NCBI RefSeq assembly: GCF_000711985.1
Contig: NZ_KL544006.1
Span: 1 to 64,000, forward strand
Reading direction: 5' to 3'
DNA: 64,000 bases
Source: Rheinheimera texasensis DSM 17496
GTDB lineage: Bacteria; Pseudomonadota; Gammaproteobacteria; Enterobacterales; Alteromonadaceae
Below the pieces are notes generated by a model. That model was not told the DNA's origin. It did no database searches and saw only the letters and a program-made list of their open reading frames with translations. This document shows, in pieces, positions 25,621 through 35,874 of the stretch (its first letter is position 1; the number at the start of each line of letters is the position of its first letter). Both the position numbers and the translations under genes were made by a program.

Positions 25621-27150
25621 TCAGTATTTCGCCGCCTGCCCCTCTTTGGGCAGTGCTGCTTTGATAAATTCGCGCAAGTCGTCATTCGACTGCTTTAAGT
25701 CTTCGTAGCGCAGATACATCATATGACCGCTGCGATAGCCTTTAAAACTCAAACGTGATTTCATTTTGCCGCTGGGGTCCAGCTGCCACATGCTGTACTT
25801 GGCATCAAAATAGTTCGTCGCGCCGTCGTAATAACCGGACTGGATCATCACGTTCAGGTACGGGTTTTGTGCCATCGCCTGACGCAGATTCTCACCGGTC
25901 TGGTCGCCGTCGCGGTTCCATGGATGCACCGGGCCAAACATGTTGTATTTGATGTCGGTTTTGTAATTCAGGCTGGTGCGCAGGTAATGATTAATCGCCG
26001 GCGTGAATGAATGTAACCAGGAGGTCAGCTCGGCATTGTAATCCGGCTCTGCGCCAGCTTCTTTACGGTCGATGCCGAGATAACGAGAATCCAGCCGGCC
26101 GACGGTCTGACCGCGGTCACGCAATAATTCTTTCCAAAAATAATCGGTTGGAATATCCAGATTATTGGCAAGCACCGCCTGCACCGATAACCCAGAGAAT
26201 TTCGCCACTTGCTCAGCGATTTGCTGGCGGTCAGCCACTTCAACAAAAGAGCCTTTCGCCAAATGCGGCAAGTAGCTGTTCAGCGTAAATTGCTCGGACT
26301 GCGCCAGCACGTCCATCAGGTCCAGCTGCTGCAGCTCTGGCGATAATTTCTTGTGATACCAGGCGGTTGCAGTGTAATACGGCAGGCGGTTCGCCACATC
26401 GACCGGGCCTTCGCGTTTAATACCCAGTTCAGTGGGTGACACCAAAATCACGCCGTTTAAATACATCCACTCTTTATTTTGCAGCGCGAGAGCCAGGCCC
26501 GACACTCGTGTCGTGCCATAACTTTCGCCAATTAAAAACTTCGGTGACGGCCAGCGCTGATGGCGGCTGACAAAAGTCTCAATCCAGGACGACAGGTAAT
26601 TCACATCTTCATTGACGCCAAAAAACATTTTTTGCTGCGCCTCGCGCGATGGCATTTTGCCATCTTTGCCTGGCAGCACGCGCGAGTAAGCAGTATTGAC
26701 CGGATTTACAAACACAATGTCAGCGGTATCCAGCACTGAATACGGGTTGTCTTTAGTGCCATAGGGCTGCAGCGGATAACCTTCACTATCGACATTCAGC
26801 GCGCGCGGCCCGGTGTAAGCAATCTGCATCCAGACCGACGCTGAGCCAGGACCGCCATTAAAGGAAATTAACAAAGGCCGCTTGGATTTATCTTTGACAT
26901 CAGAGCGCTCGTAATAGGTATAAAACAAAGTAGCAGTCGGATTGCCCTCTTCGTCCCACACCGGCTGAGTGCCGGTTTCGGCGGTATATGGGAAACTGAC
27001 ATTATTCACTTCAGCCTGGTGTTTGGTCACCACCACTGAATCCACGTCTATTTGACGGTTATGGCTGGCTGGCGCCGGCTCAGCGGCCTGCACCGTCAGT
27101 AGCGGCATACTTAGCAACAAGGCTGACAGCAAAAAGACTTTCTGTTTCAT
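25621..27150 (-). CDS. Secreted S10 family serine carboxypeptidase-like protein
   Basis: This exported alpha/beta hydrolase has about 509 residues and a signal peptide (MKQKVFLLSALLLSMPLLTVQA). The S10 marks are NGGPGSAS (oxyanion region), the nucleophile S210 in GESYGTTR, an acidic site near YDGATNYFDA and the histidine in SGHMMY. It should act in the periplasm or outside the cell as a carboxypeptidase. The ATG at 27150 (GAAGAG upstream) is preferred to 27165 or the long ORF start at 27282, because the signal peptide then begins at residue 1. It is divergent from the TPR kinase gene. Physiological substrate is unknown. Confidence 0.9.
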   Translation of the reverse strand: MKQKVFLLSALLLSMPLLTVQAAEPAPASHNRQIDVDSVVVTKHQAEVNNVSFPYTAETGTQPVWDEEGNPTATLFYTYYERSDVKDKSKRPLLISFNGGPGSASVWMQIAYTGPRALNVDSEGYPLQPYGTKDNPYSVLDTADIVFVNPVNTAYSRVLPGKDGKMPSREAQQKMFFGVNEDVNYLSSWIETFVSRHQRWPSPKFLIGESYGTTRVSGLALALQNKEWMYLNGVILVSPTELGIKREGPVDVANRLPYYTATAWYHKKLSPELQQLDLMDVLAQSEQFTLNSYLPHLAKGSFVEVADRQQIAEQVAKFSGLSVQAVLANNLDIPTDYFWKELLRDRGQTVGRLDSRYLGIDRKEAGAEPDYNAELTSWLHSFTPAINHYLRTSLNYKTDIKYNMFGPVHPWNRDGDQTGENLRQAMAQNPYLNVMIQSGYYDGATNYFDAKYSMWQLDPSGKMKSRLSFKGYRSGHMMYLRYEDLKQSNDDLREFIKAALPKEGQAAKY

Positions 27151-27373
27151 TTGGGCACTCTTCATTAAAGAAAAAACATCACTGCTCTGATTAAACTGCG
27201 GGAGGCGCAAAGAAATATAGTCAGACTGAGACCAATAACCAAAATACAGGTTAAGTGCGCCGCAGAACGGCCAGAACCGCAAAGATCCGCTATGTTTTGA
27301 GCATCAGTCGACCTCTGTGGATATTGAGGCGCAGTATCAGGCAAGCGGAATGCTGACAAAAGGCAGCGGACGA

Positions 27374-29425
27374 ATGCACGAAAGTTCAGTTTTTTTCTAT
27401 CGCCATTCGCGAACAGGCGTGATCTGGGTTTTGTTTTGTCTGGCTTTTGCGCTGCAGGCTGCACCCGCCTGGCAGACAAAATTGGCGCAGCTACAGGCGC
27501 AAAGTAAGTCACAACCACGAGAAGCAAACATCCTGATTGACCAGTGGCTGACTGAGCTCAGCCCGACCGAGCTGGACCTGCGTGAGCAACTGATTAACAC
27601 GAAAGCCTACAACCTGATTATTCTGTCAGAGCACAGCAGCGCCGAGCAGATGCTACAATCCTGGCGGGACGAGATGCAAGCTATTTCACCGGCGCGCACG
27701 ACCAGATCGCTGGAACTCAGCGGCTATATCGCGATGCGCCGCGGCGAACACGCCAAAGCCAGCACTATGCTGAAGCAGGCCTTACAACAGGCAACAGACC
27801 TAAACCAACCAGAGCGCCAGATCACCACCCGCATTTATACCGCCATGCAGGCCATGTATACCAGTCAATATGAGACAGCCCTACCGCTGCTGCTGAAGGC
27901 GCGTGAACTGAATGAAAAACAACAGTTTGCTTATCTGCGTGTGAACATCACCAACAACCTCAGCACACTTTATCTCGATATGGGACAGCCCGCCGACGCC
28001 CTGCCCATCTTACAGTCGGCTCTGACTGATCCGGCCTTCCAGAGCGCAGATTTACTGTATGTACGGATGAATCTGGCGCGCTGTTATGTCGCCATGCAGC
28101 AATATACACAAGCTTTACCTTATGCGCAGGAAGCGCTCGAAGGTTATCAGCAACGTGATGACCCTTTTTACCTCAGCGCGGTGTATCTGATGCTGGCGCA
28201 AATCGCTTTTCAGCAACAACAACCAGCTACGCAGCAATATCTGGCCAATGCGCTGAACCTCGCCAATAAACATCATCTGAATCAACAGCTGTCCGATGGC
28301 TATTTATTACAAAGCCGGTTACAGCAAAAAGCAGGGCAAACTGCAGCGGCACTGGCTTCGCTGCAGCAGCATCTGACCTACTATAAGGCTTATCATAACG
28401 AAGAAGCACAAGATCAGGCCTTAGCGCTGCGTGCGCAGATCGACAGCCTGCAGCACGAGCAGGATTTATCAGACCTAAGGCAAAAAGTCGAACTCAATGC
28501 GTTAAAAAGCGCGCATCAAACCAAGGTCAGCTGGACTATCGGTATTGCCACCGGCACCGTGATTCTGCTGTTGCTGGCCTTAACCCGACTACAACAGCGC
28601 AAAAGAGCACAAGCCGAATTGCTGTCTGCCCGGCTTGCCAGCTCTTATCAGCAGCTACAGCAAACCCAGCAGGAACTGGTGACTTCGGAGAAAATGGCGG
28701 CAATAGCAGGCATGGTGGCGGGCCTGGCGCATGAGCTGAACACCCCACTCGGTATTCTGACCACTGCTGTGAGTCTGGCGCAGGAGAAAACCGCTGAGTT
28801 TCAGACCAAGCTGCAACATGGCCTGACCCGGCAGGATTTGCAGCAATATCTGGCCACAAGCAGCGAAGTCACAGCATTGGCCGCTAATAACATTGAACGC
28901 TGTGCGGCACTGGTGCAGAATTTTAAACAGCTGGCGGTCGGTCACAGTGATGCATTAACCGACTTTAATTTACAGCTGTTGATTGGCGATATCAGCACTT
29001 TGCTCGGCACAAAACTACAGCAACAAAAAATCCAGCTTAACTATGCCGACACCGCTGTGATGCTGCATGCCGATGTGCAACATTTTCAGTTGCTGCTGAT
29101 TGAACTGCTGAATAATGCTGTGTTGCATGCCTTTGACGGCAGGGACAGCGGCTGCATCGAACTTCGTATCCGCCCGGGTGAAACTCACTTTGAGCTGCTT
29201 TATCAGGACGATGGCGTCGGCTTTGCGTACGGGCAACCGGATAAAGTGTTTGAGCCCTTTTTTACCACCAGTCGAAGTAGTGGCCACACCGGGCTTGGGC
29301 TAAATCTGGTGTATAACCTGGTGACAGTGGCCTTACAGGGTGAGATCAAGGCGTTACCGGTCAGCCAGGGATTTGCCTTATGTTGCCGGCTGCCAAACCG
29401 CTGGCTGGCGACACAGCCCCATTGA
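27374..29425 (+). CDS. TPR-repeat sensor histidine kinase
   Basis: This protein of about 683 residues has an N-terminal hydrophobic signal or anchor (VIWVLFCLAFALQA), a periplasmic region of TPR-like helical repeats (about 60-360), a transmembrane helix (VSWTIGIATGTVILLLLAL, about 390-408), a coiled coil, and a kinase core. H453 lies in LAHELNTPLGIL, the N box is ELLNNAVLHAFDG and the G boxes are DDGVGF and GLGLNL. No response regulator gene adjoins, so it is an orphan kinase. The start at 27374 is chosen because the signal segment then starts near residue 10; ATGs at 27317 and 27350 are alternatives. It converges on sucD across a shared terminator. Confidence 0.85.
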   Translation: MHESSVFFYRHSRTGVIWVLFCLAFALQAAPAWQTKLAQLQAQSKSQPREANILIDQWLTELSPTELDLREQLINTKAYNLIILSEHSSAEQMLQSWRDEMQAISPARTTRSLELSGYIAMRRGEHAKASTMLKQALQQATDLNQPERQITTRIYTAMQAMYTSQYETALPLLLKARELNEKQQFAYLRVNITNNLSTLYLDMGQPADALPILQSALTDPAFQSADLLYVRMNLARCYVAMQQYTQALPYAQEALEGYQQRDDPFYLSAVYLMLAQIAFQQQQPATQQYLANALNLANKHHLNQQLSDGYLLQSRLQQKAGQTAAALASLQQHLTYYKAYHNEEAQDQALALRAQIDSLQHEQDLSDLRQKVELNALKSAHQTKVSWTIGIATGTVILLLLALTRLQQRKRAQAELLSARLASSYQQLQQTQQELVTSEKMAAIAGMVAGLAHELNTPLGILTTAVSLAQEKTAEFQTKLQHGLTRQDLQQYLATSSEVTALAANNIERCAALVQNFKQLAVGHSDALTDFNLQLLIGDISTLLGTKLQQQKIQLNYADTAVMLHADVQHFQLLLIELLNNAVLHAFDGRDSGCIELRIRPGETHFELLYQDDGVGFAYGQPDKVFEPFFTTSRSSGHTGLGLNLVYNLVTVALQGEIKALPVSQGFALCCRLPNRWLATQPH

Positions 29426-29448
29426 GTATCCTGCACAACACAAAAATA

Positions 29449-29475
29449 AAAAACCCGTCACAAGGACGGGTTTTT
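29449..29475. terminator. Bidirectional terminator between the TPR kinase gene and sucD
   Basis: AAACCCGTC (29451-29459) pairs with GACGGGTTT (29465-29473) around ACAAG. A-rich sequence lies on the left and T on the right, so it serves both the kinase gene and the end of the sdh-suc cluster. Confidence 0.93.
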
Positions 29476-29499
29476 CAACACTTCAAAACGAACCAGCTA

Positions 29500-30372
29500 T
29501 TACCAGCCAGTCAGTTCACGCAGTGCTTTACCGATGTCGGCCAGTGAACGCACAGTTTTAACGCCTGCATCTTCCAGCGCGCGGAATTTGTCATCAGCTG
29601 TACCTTTACCACCAGAAATGATGGCGCCGGCGTGGCCCATGCGCTTACCAGCTGGTGCAGTCACACCGGCGATGTAAGACACAACAGGCTTCGTCACGTG
29701 GGCTTTGATATAAGCAGCCGCTTCTTCTTCAGCAGTACCACCGATCTCACCGATCATGATGATCGCTTCAGTCTGTGGATCTTCCTGGAATAATTTCAGG
29801 ATGTCGATGAAGTTAGAACCTGGGATTGGGTCACCACCGATACCAACACAAGTAGACTGACCAAAACCTTCGTCTGTGGTTTGTTTCACAGCTTCATAAG
29901 TCAGTGTACCTGAACGCGATACGATACCAACTTTACCCGGCTTGTGGATATGGCCTGGCATGATACCGATTTTGCATTCACCTGGCGTGATCACGCCCGG
30001 GCAGTTAGGGCCGATCATGCGAACGCCTTTACGATCAACGTATTCTTTGGCGAACAGCATGTCGATAGTCGGGATACCTTCAGTGATACAAACGATCAGT
30101 TCCAGACCTGCATCAGCCGCTTCGATGATAGCGTCTTTACAGAATGGAGCCGGAACGTAAATCACAGTAGCAGTAGCGCCAGTCGCAGCCACAGCTTCTT
30201 TCACTGTGTTGAACACTGGTAAACCAATGTGCGTCGTGCCGCCTTTACCCGGGCTTACACCACCAACCATTTTAGTGCCGTATTCCAGCGCCTGAGTTGA
30301 GTGGAAAGTACCTTGGCTACCGGTGAAACCCTGGCAGATGACCTTAGTGTCTTTGTTGATGATAATAGACAT
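29500..30372 (-). CDS. sucD: Succinyl-CoA synthetase, alpha subunit
   Basis: This 290-residue subunit of the cytoplasmic enzyme interconverts succinyl-CoA and succinate with formation of a nucleoside triphosphate. The N-terminal CoA-binding Rossmann part includes [11 protein letters not shown], and the phosphorylated histidine is H247 in [10 protein letters not shown]. The start shares a base with the sucC stop (TAATG), so the two are translationally coupled in the usual 1:1 ratio. It is the last gene of the sdh-suc cluster. Confidence 0.99.
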   Translation of the reverse strand: MSIIINKDTKVICQGFTGSQGTFHSTQALEYGTKMVGGVSPGKGGTTHIGLPVFNTVKEAVAATGATATVIYVPAPFCKDAIIEAADAGLELIVCITEGIPTIDMLFAKEYVDRKGVRMIGPNCPGVITPGECKIGIMPGHIHKPGKVGIVSRSGTLTYEAVKQTTDEGFGQSTCVGIGGDPIPGSNFIDILKLFQEDPQTEAIIMIGEIGGTAEEEAAAYIKAHVTKPVVSYIAGVTAPAGKRMGHAGAIISGGKGTADDKFRALEDAGVKTVRSLADIGKALRELTGW

Positions 30373-31538
30373 TATTTGCCCTCCGCGGCTTTCACAACAG
30401 CTTTAGCAGCTTCTGACAATGAAGTCGCAGCGATGATGTTCAGGCCAGAACTTTGCAGTTTCTGTGCGCCTAATTCAGCGTTGTTACCTTCTAAACGCAC
30501 AACTACCGGTACGCTTACACCGACTTCTTCAACAGCACCGATAATACCTTCGGCGATCATGTCGCAACGAACGATACCACCGAAGATGTTGACGAATACT
30601 GCTTTCACAGCTGAGTCAGACAGGATGATTTTGAATGCTTCGGTTACGCGCTCTTTGGTCGCGCCACCACCAACGTCCAGGAAGTTTGCTGGCTGGCCAC
30701 CGCTTAATTTCACGATGTCCATAGTACCCATAGCTAAACCGGCACCGTTGACCATACAACCGATGTTACCTTCTAAAGCAACATAGTTCAGTTCCCACTG
30801 AGCAGCACGGGCTTCACGCTCGTCTTCTTGTGATGGATCATGGAAAGCGCGCAGTTTTGGCTGGCGGTACAGTGCATTGCTGTCAGCAACCAGTTTGGCA
30901 TCTAAACAGTGCAGGTTGCCTGCAGTAGTGATAACCAGCGGGTTCACTTCGATCAGCGCAATGTCCAGGTCAACGAACATCTTGGCGAGGCCTAAGTAGA
31001 TGTTAGTGAACTGTTTGATTTGCGTGGCGTTTAAGCCCAGTTTGAAGCCGATTTCACGCGCCTGGAATGGCTGAGCGCCAACCAGCGGGTCAATCGCCAT
31101 CTTGATGATTTTTTCTGGCGTTTCTTCCGCAACTTTCTCGATGTCCACACCGCCTTCTGTAGAGGCCATGAACACGATACGACGGCTTGAACGGTCAACA
31201 ACAGCACCTAAATACAGTTCTTTTTCGATATCTGTACAGGTTTCAACCAGGATCTTGCTGACAGGCTGACCTTTTTCGTCAGTCTGATAGGTCACCAGGT
31301 TCTTGCCCAGCCAGTTTTGGGCAAAGTTACGGATCTCTTCTTTAGAAGTAACTAATTTCACACCGCCCGCTTTACCGCGACCACCAGCGTGAACCTGAGC
31401 TTTCACTACCCACTTGTTACCACCAATACGATCCGCTGCTTCTGCGGCGGCTTGTGGAGTTTCTTCCGCATAGCCTTCAGATACAGGTAAACCGTATTCG
31501 CGAAACAGCTGTTTTGCCTGATACTCGTGCAAATTCAT
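30372..31538 (-). CDS. sucC: Succinyl-CoA synthetase, beta subunit
   Basis: This 388-residue subunit contains the ATP-grasp nucleotide-binding domain (about 1-240; [16 protein letters not shown]) and the succinate-binding CoA-ligase domain with the glycine-rich [10 protein letters not shown] loop. The length equals the E. coli protein. It overlaps sucD by one base and follows sucB after a 125-base gap that holds a stem-loop but no clear terminator. Confidence 0.99.
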   Translation of the reverse strand: MNLHEYQAKQLFREYGLPVSEGYAEETPQAAAEAADRIGGNKWVVKAQVHAGGRGKAGGVKLVTSKEEIRNFAQNWLGKNLVTYQTDEKGQPVSKILVETCTDIEKELYLGAVVDRSSRRIVFMASTEGGVDIEKVAEETPEKIIKMAIDPLVGAQPFQAREIGFKLGLNATQIKQFTNIYLGLAKMFVDLDIALIEVNPLVITTAGNLHCLDAKLVADSNALYRQPKLRAFHDPSQEDEREARAAQWELNYVALEGNIGCMVNGAGLAMGTMDIVKLSGGQPANFLDVGGGATKERVTEAFKIILSDSAVKAVFVNIFGGIVRCDMIAEGIIGAVEEVGVSVPVVVRLEGNNAELGAQKLQSSGLNIIAATSLSEAAKAVVKAAEGK

Positions 31539-31624
31539 GGCTTATTTCCGTTTTTCTTTAGTTTGTGACCGGGACAACCGGCCTGACCCATTGAGCGAAG
31601 TGTGTCACTTGCCCAGATGATTTA

Positions 31625-31652
31625 GAGGTAGCGGCCAAATAGCCACTACCTC
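31625..31652 (-). other. Stem-loop in the sucB-sucC spacer
   Basis: GAGGTAG (31625-31631) pairs with CTACCTC (31646-31652). The helix can extend by three inner pairs after one mismatch. It lies 12 bases after the sucB stop, without a T-run, so an mRNA-stabilising or processing role is more likely than termination. Confidence 0.45.
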
Positions 31653-31663
31653 CGGTTTCTTGC

Positions 31664-32851
31664 TTAAATGTCCAACAGAATACGGGTTGGATCTTCTAAC
31701 AACTCTTTCACTGTGACCAGGAAGCCAACAGATTCTTTACCATCGATGATGCGGTGGTCATAAGACAGGGCCAGATACATCATTGGCAGGATTTCCATCT
31801 TGCCGTCGACAACCATCACGCGATCCTGGATCTTATGCATACCCAGAATGGCTGATTGTGGTGGGTTGATGATTGGTGTCGACATCAGCGAACCAAACAC
31901 ACCACCGTTGGTGATGGTGAAATTACCGCCGGTCAGGTCGTCGATTGACAGCTTGCCGTCGCGGCCTTTCAGCGCCAGGTCTTTAATCGCTTTTTCGATT
32001 TCAGCCAGGTTCATCTTGTCACAGTCACGCAGTACCGGCGTCACCAGACCACGCGGCGTCGACACCGCAATGCTGACGTCGAAGTAGTTGTGATAAACGA
32101 TATCATCGCCATCGATTGCGGCATTGACTTCAGGGAAACGCTTCAGCGCTTCGGTTACCGCTTTGACGTAGAACGACATGAAACCTAAACGGATACCGTG
32201 TTTTTTCTCGAACACGTCAGCATATTGCTTACGCAGGTCCATGATTGGCTTCATGTTGACTTCATTGAACGTGGTCAGCATAGCCGTAGAGTTTTTCGCT
32301 TCCAGCAGGCGGTTGGCGATTGTTTTACGCAGACGCGTCATCGGTACACGTTTCTGTGAACGGTCACCTGAAACTACTGGTGCTACAGCTACTGGGGCTG
32401 CAGCCGCTTTGGCTGGAGCAGCTGGTGCGCCGGCCAGGAATTTTTCAACGTCTTCTTTGGTGACACGGCCATTTTTACCAGAACCCTGGATTTTGGCAGC
32501 ATCTAAGCCTTTTTCTGCGATCAGGCGGCGTACTGAAGGTGTCAGCACGTCGTCGCCGGCATCAGTGGCTGGAGCAGCAGTTGGCGCGGCAGCTGCTGCA
32601 GGAGCTGCGGCAGCTGTTGCACCGGCGTTCAGGTGACCGATGACTTGCTCAGCCAGTACAGTTGCACCTTCAGCATGCACGATTTCGCCCATCACGCCGT
32701 CAGCTTGCGCCACGACTTCTAACACCACTTTGTCAGTTTCGATATCGACCAATACCTGATCACGGCTGACGGCTTCACCTGTTTTTACATGCCAGGTGGC
32801 GATTGTTGCATCTGCAACTGATTCTGGAAGTACCGGGACTTTAATTTCCAC
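31664..32851 (-). CDS. sucB: 2-oxoglutarate dehydrogenase E2, dihydrolipoamide succinyltransferase
   Basis: This 395-residue E2 core subunit transfers the succinyl group to CoA. It has one lipoyl domain (1-75, lipoylated K41 in ETDKVV), an Ala/Pro-rich linker, a peripheral-subunit-binding domain (about 102-138; [12 protein letters not shown]), a second Ala-rich linker and the catalytic domain (about 165-395) with the DHRIIDG active-site motif. The family usually has one lipoyl domain, as here. It is separated from sucA by 118 bases containing two consecutive hairpins, one with a long T-run. Confidence 0.98.
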   Translation of the reverse strand: MEIKVPVLPESVADATIATWHVKTGEAVSRDQVLVDIETDKVVLEVVAQADGVMGEIVHAEGATVLAEQVIGHLNAGATAAAAPAAAAAPTAAPATDAGDDVLTPSVRRLIAEKGLDAAKIQGSGKNGRVTKEDVEKFLAGAPAAPAKAAAAPVAVAPVVSGDRSQKRVPMTRLRKTIANRLLEAKNSTAMLTTFNEVNMKPIMDLRKQYADVFEKKHGIRLGFMSFYVKAVTEALKRFPEVNAAIDGDDIVYHNYFDVSIAVSTPRGLVTPVLRDCDKMNLAEIEKAIKDLALKGRDGKLSIDDLTGGNFTITNGGVFGSLMSTPIINPPQSAILGMHKIQDRVMVVDGKMEILPMMYLALSYDHRIIDGKESVGFLVTVKELLEDPTRILLDI

Positions 32852-32904
32852 TTTGTCACCTTTTTACAGATTGGTTTATGTCTGTCTTATCTTGGAAAAC
32901 CAAA

Positions 32905-32928
32905 GTCAGCACAGAACCCTGCGCTGAC
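32905..32928 (-). other. Second hairpin in the sucA-sucB spacer
   Basis: On the minus strand GTCAGCGCAG and CTGTGCTGAC pair over ten positions (one G-U) around a GGTT loop, followed by TTTGGTTTTCC. It lies directly downstream of the first terminator-like hairpin and 53 bases before the sucB start. It may be a backup terminator, a processing site or a 5' stabiliser for sucBCD. Confidence 0.6.
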
Positions 32929-32930
32929 CC

Positions 32931-32963
32931 AAAAAAAATTGACCCGCAACCGAAGCTGCGGGT
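32931..32963 (-). terminator. Terminator-like hairpin between sucA and sucB
   Basis: On the minus strand ACCCGCA-GCTTCGGT-TGCGGGT is followed by CAA and then eight T (32938-32931), starting seven bases after the sucA stop. This has the form of an intrinsic terminator inside what is normally one operon, so it should reduce read-through from sucA into sucBCD. The three bases between stem and T-run weaken it slightly. Confidence 0.7.
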
Positions 32964-32969
32964 GATGTT

Positions 32970-35774
32970 TTATGCCAGCGTTAACGCAGCGTTGACCAAA
33001 GCCTGTTGCTGCTTGTTGTGCACTGACAGGTAGCCAACTGCCGGAGACGATGACGCCTCACGACCGGCATAAGTCAGCTTGGCGCCGGCCGGAATGGCGG
33101 CCCAGAAGTTATGCTGACTGCAATACCACGCGCCCTGATTCTGTGGTTCTTCCTGACACCAGACAAAATCTTTCACGTGTTGGTACTGTGCAAGAACTGC
33201 AGCCATCTCTTCCTGCGGGAACGGGTACAGCTGCTCCACACGCACAATGGCAATAGATTTAATGTCGCGTTTACGGCGCTCTTCCAGCAGGTCGTAATAG
33301 ACCTTGCCGCTACAGCACACCACACGGCTGACGTCTGCCGGGTTCAGTGCATCCACTTCGCCGATGACGTTGTGGAAGTGACCGGAGGCCAGTTCTTCCA
33401 GTGTTGAAGTCGCCAGCGGATGACGCAGTAATGATTTCGGCGACATCACAATCAGCGGACGACGCACCGGACGCACCATCTGACGACGGATCATCGCGTA
33501 GACCTGCGCCGGCGTGGTTGGTACAACCACTTGCATGTTGTGATCGGCACACAGCTGCAGGAAACGCTCCAGGCGGGCGGAAGAGTGTTCCGGGCCCTGA
33601 CCTTCGTAGCCATGTGGTAACAACAGCGTCAGACCACAGAGACGGCCCCACTTCTGTTCACCAGAACTCAAGAACTGGTCGATCACCACCTGAGCGCCGT
33701 TGGCGAAATCGCCGAACTGACCTTCCCAAATCACTAAGGCGCGAGGTTCTGTCGTCGCATAACCGTATTCAAATGCCAACACCGCTTCTTCTGATAATGC
33801 AGAGTCATACACCTGGAACGGTCCCTGATTCGGGCTCATATTTTCCAGTGGCGTATAAGTTGATGCATCGTTTTGGTTGTGTAAAACGGCGTGACGGTGG
33901 AAGAAAGTACCACGGCCAGAATCCTGACCAACGATACGAATGCGTGAACCGTTGCCGACGATAGAGGCGTACGCCAGAATTTCAGCAAAGCCCCAGTCGA
34001 TTTTCTTCTCGCCTTTGAGCATCAGCGCGCGATCTTCATAGACCTTACCTACCTGACGTTGCAGAGCGTGCTCAGCCGGCACTTTAATGGCTTGTTCGCC
34101 AAGCGCGACTAAATCAGCAACTGACATCGAAGCATCGTAGGCTGCATTCCAGTCGTGGCCGATGTATGGTGTCCAGTCGACGGCAACTTCAGTCATCTGG
34201 CGCCACTCTTCAACCACACACTCGCCGTTGTCCAGCGCGTTGCGGTAACCGTCAACCAGAGCCTGCACTTCTTCAGCGCTGAACTGACCGGCTTTGATCA
34301 GTTTGTCGGCATACAACTCACGTGGTGTCGGATGTTTTTTGATTTTCTGGTACATCAGCGGCTGCGTTGCATTCGGCTCGTCCGCTTCGTTGTGACCATT
34401 ACGACGGTAACAAACCAAGTCAATCACCACGTCCCGTTTGAAGGTGTTGCGGTAATCCACAGCCAGTTGCGCTACGAAGACTACAGCTTCAGGGTCATCA
34501 CCATTAACGTGGAAAATCGGCGCCTGCACCATTTTGGCGATGTCAGTACAGTATTCAGTAGAACGGGTATCTTCAGGGTTCGACGTGGTAAAACCAACCT
34601 GGTTGTTAATTACCAGACGGATAGAACCACCTACCTTAAAGGCGCGGGTCTGAGAGATATTGAAGGTTTCAGCCACTACACCCTGACCAGCAAAGGCTGA
34701 GTCACCGTGAATGGTGATTGGCAGCGCCAGCGAGCCATCGGTGCAACCGCGACGGTCCAGACGGGCGCGCACTGAGCCCATCACCACCGGGTTAACGATT
34801 TCAAGATGCGAAGGGTTAAAAGCCAGCGCCAGGTGAACGTTACCGCCCTGAGTCGCAAAGTCTGACGAGAAACCCATGTGGTATTTCACGTCACCGGCAC
34901 CGACGACTTCGTATTTACCGGCAAATTCATCAAACAATTTGCTAGGGTTTTTGCCTAAGACGTTCACCAGTGTATTCAGACGACCGCGGTGGGCCATCCC
35001 AATCACACAGTCTTTGGCGCCCTGTTCACCGGCGCGGTGGATCATTGCTTTGAGCATTGGCACCATGGCGTCGCCGCCTTCCAGGCCAAACCGTTTGGCG
35101 CCCGGGAATTTGGCGGATAAATAACGCTCAAGACCATCAGCAGCAACCAGACCTTTTAAAATCTGCGCTTTGGTGGCTTTGTCATAATTCGGCGTAGAAC
35201 GCACGCCTTCAAGGCGTTGCTGGATCCAGCGTTTTTCGTCAGTAGACACAATGTGCATATATTCAGCACCGATAGAACCACAGTAAGTGGTTTCCAGCGC
35301 CTGCACTAAATCACCGAGTTTCATTGTTTCGCTGCCGGCGACAAAAGAGCCGACATTAAACTCAGTATCAAAATCTGCCTGACTTAAGTCATGGTAGGAT
35401 AATTCGAGATCACGAACCCGTGGGCGTTTCCACAGTTCAAGCGGGTCGAGCTTGGCATGCTGATGACCGCGGAAGCGGTATGCATTGATCAGTTGCAGGA
35501 CTTTGACCTGACGGCTGTCGCCGCTGCCCTGGACGGCAACTACTTCACGATGTTTATTTTTGGCGAGTTCGGCGAACTGTTGGCGGATATCCGAGTGACG
35601 GGATTCCAGTTCGACACCCTCAACACGGGGTAACTTCGCGAAAAACTCACGCCATTCATCACCAACGCTGGTTGGTTCAGCTAAGTAGGATTCATAGAGC
35701 TCATCAACGTAGGCCATGTTGCCACCGCCAAGATGAGAAGACTCTAACCACGCCTTCATTACACCTTCGTGCAT
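32970..35774 (-). CDS. sucA: 2-oxoglutarate dehydrogenase E1 component
   Basis: This 934-residue thiamine-diphosphate enzyme decarboxylates 2-oxoglutarate and succinylates the E2 lipoyl group. The N-terminal E2-interaction region is followed by the ThDP domain with the GDSAFAGQGVVAETFNIS motif, and a C-terminal transketolase-like domain holds LLPHGYEGQGPEHSSARLER. The length matches E. coli (933). The start at 35774 gives the family-like N-terminus; an ATG at 35759 (MKAWLESSHL) is possible. It is 214 bases from sdhB, more than in E. coli, and this gap holds an alternative-pairing element. Confidence 0.99.
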   Translation of the reverse strand: MHEGVMKAWLESSHLGGGNMAYVDELYESYLAEPTSVGDEWREFFAKLPRVEGVELESRHSDIRQQFAELAKNKHREVVAVQGSGDSRQVKVLQLINAYRFRGHQHAKLDPLELWKRPRVRDLELSYHDLSQADFDTEFNVGSFVAGSETMKLGDLVQALETTYCGSIGAEYMHIVSTDEKRWIQQRLEGVRSTPNYDKATKAQILKGLVAADGLERYLSAKFPGAKRFGLEGGDAMVPMLKAMIHRAGEQGAKDCVIGMAHRGRLNTLVNVLGKNPSKLFDEFAGKYEVVGAGDVKYHMGFSSDFATQGGNVHLALAFNPSHLEIVNPVVMGSVRARLDRRGCTDGSLALPITIHGDSAFAGQGVVAETFNISQTRAFKVGGSIRLVINNQVGFTTSNPEDTRSTEYCTDIAKMVQAPIFHVNGDDPEAVVFVAQLAVDYRNTFKRDVVIDLVCYRRNGHNEADEPNATQPLMYQKIKKHPTPRELYADKLIKAGQFSAEEVQALVDGYRNALDNGECVVEEWRQMTEVAVDWTPYIGHDWNAAYDASMSVADLVALGEQAIKVPAEHALQRQVGKVYEDRALMLKGEKKIDWGFAEILAYASIVGNGSRIRIVGQDSGRGTFFHRHAVLHNQNDASTYTPLENMSPNQGPFQVYDSALSEEAVLAFEYGYATTEPRALVIWEGQFGDFANGAQVVIDQFLSSGEQKWGRLCGLTLLLPHGYEGQGPEHSSARLERFLQLCADHNMQVVVPTTPAQVYAMIRRQMVRPVRRPLIVMSPKSLLRHPLATSTLEELASGHFHNVIGEVDALNPADVSRVVCCSGKVYYDLLEERRKRDIKSIAIVRVEQLYPFPQEEMAAVLAQYQHVKDFVWCQEEPQNQGAWYCSQHNFWAAIPAGAKLTYAGREASSSPAVGYLSVHNKQQQALVNAALTLA

Positions 35775-35874
35775 TTACGTTCCCTTATCTCGAAGCACCT
35801 GGAAAAAGTAGCAAAAAAATAATCAGGTTACAGGCTTTATGACTATTTTTTCCTGGGCACAGCCAGTCGCCAAA

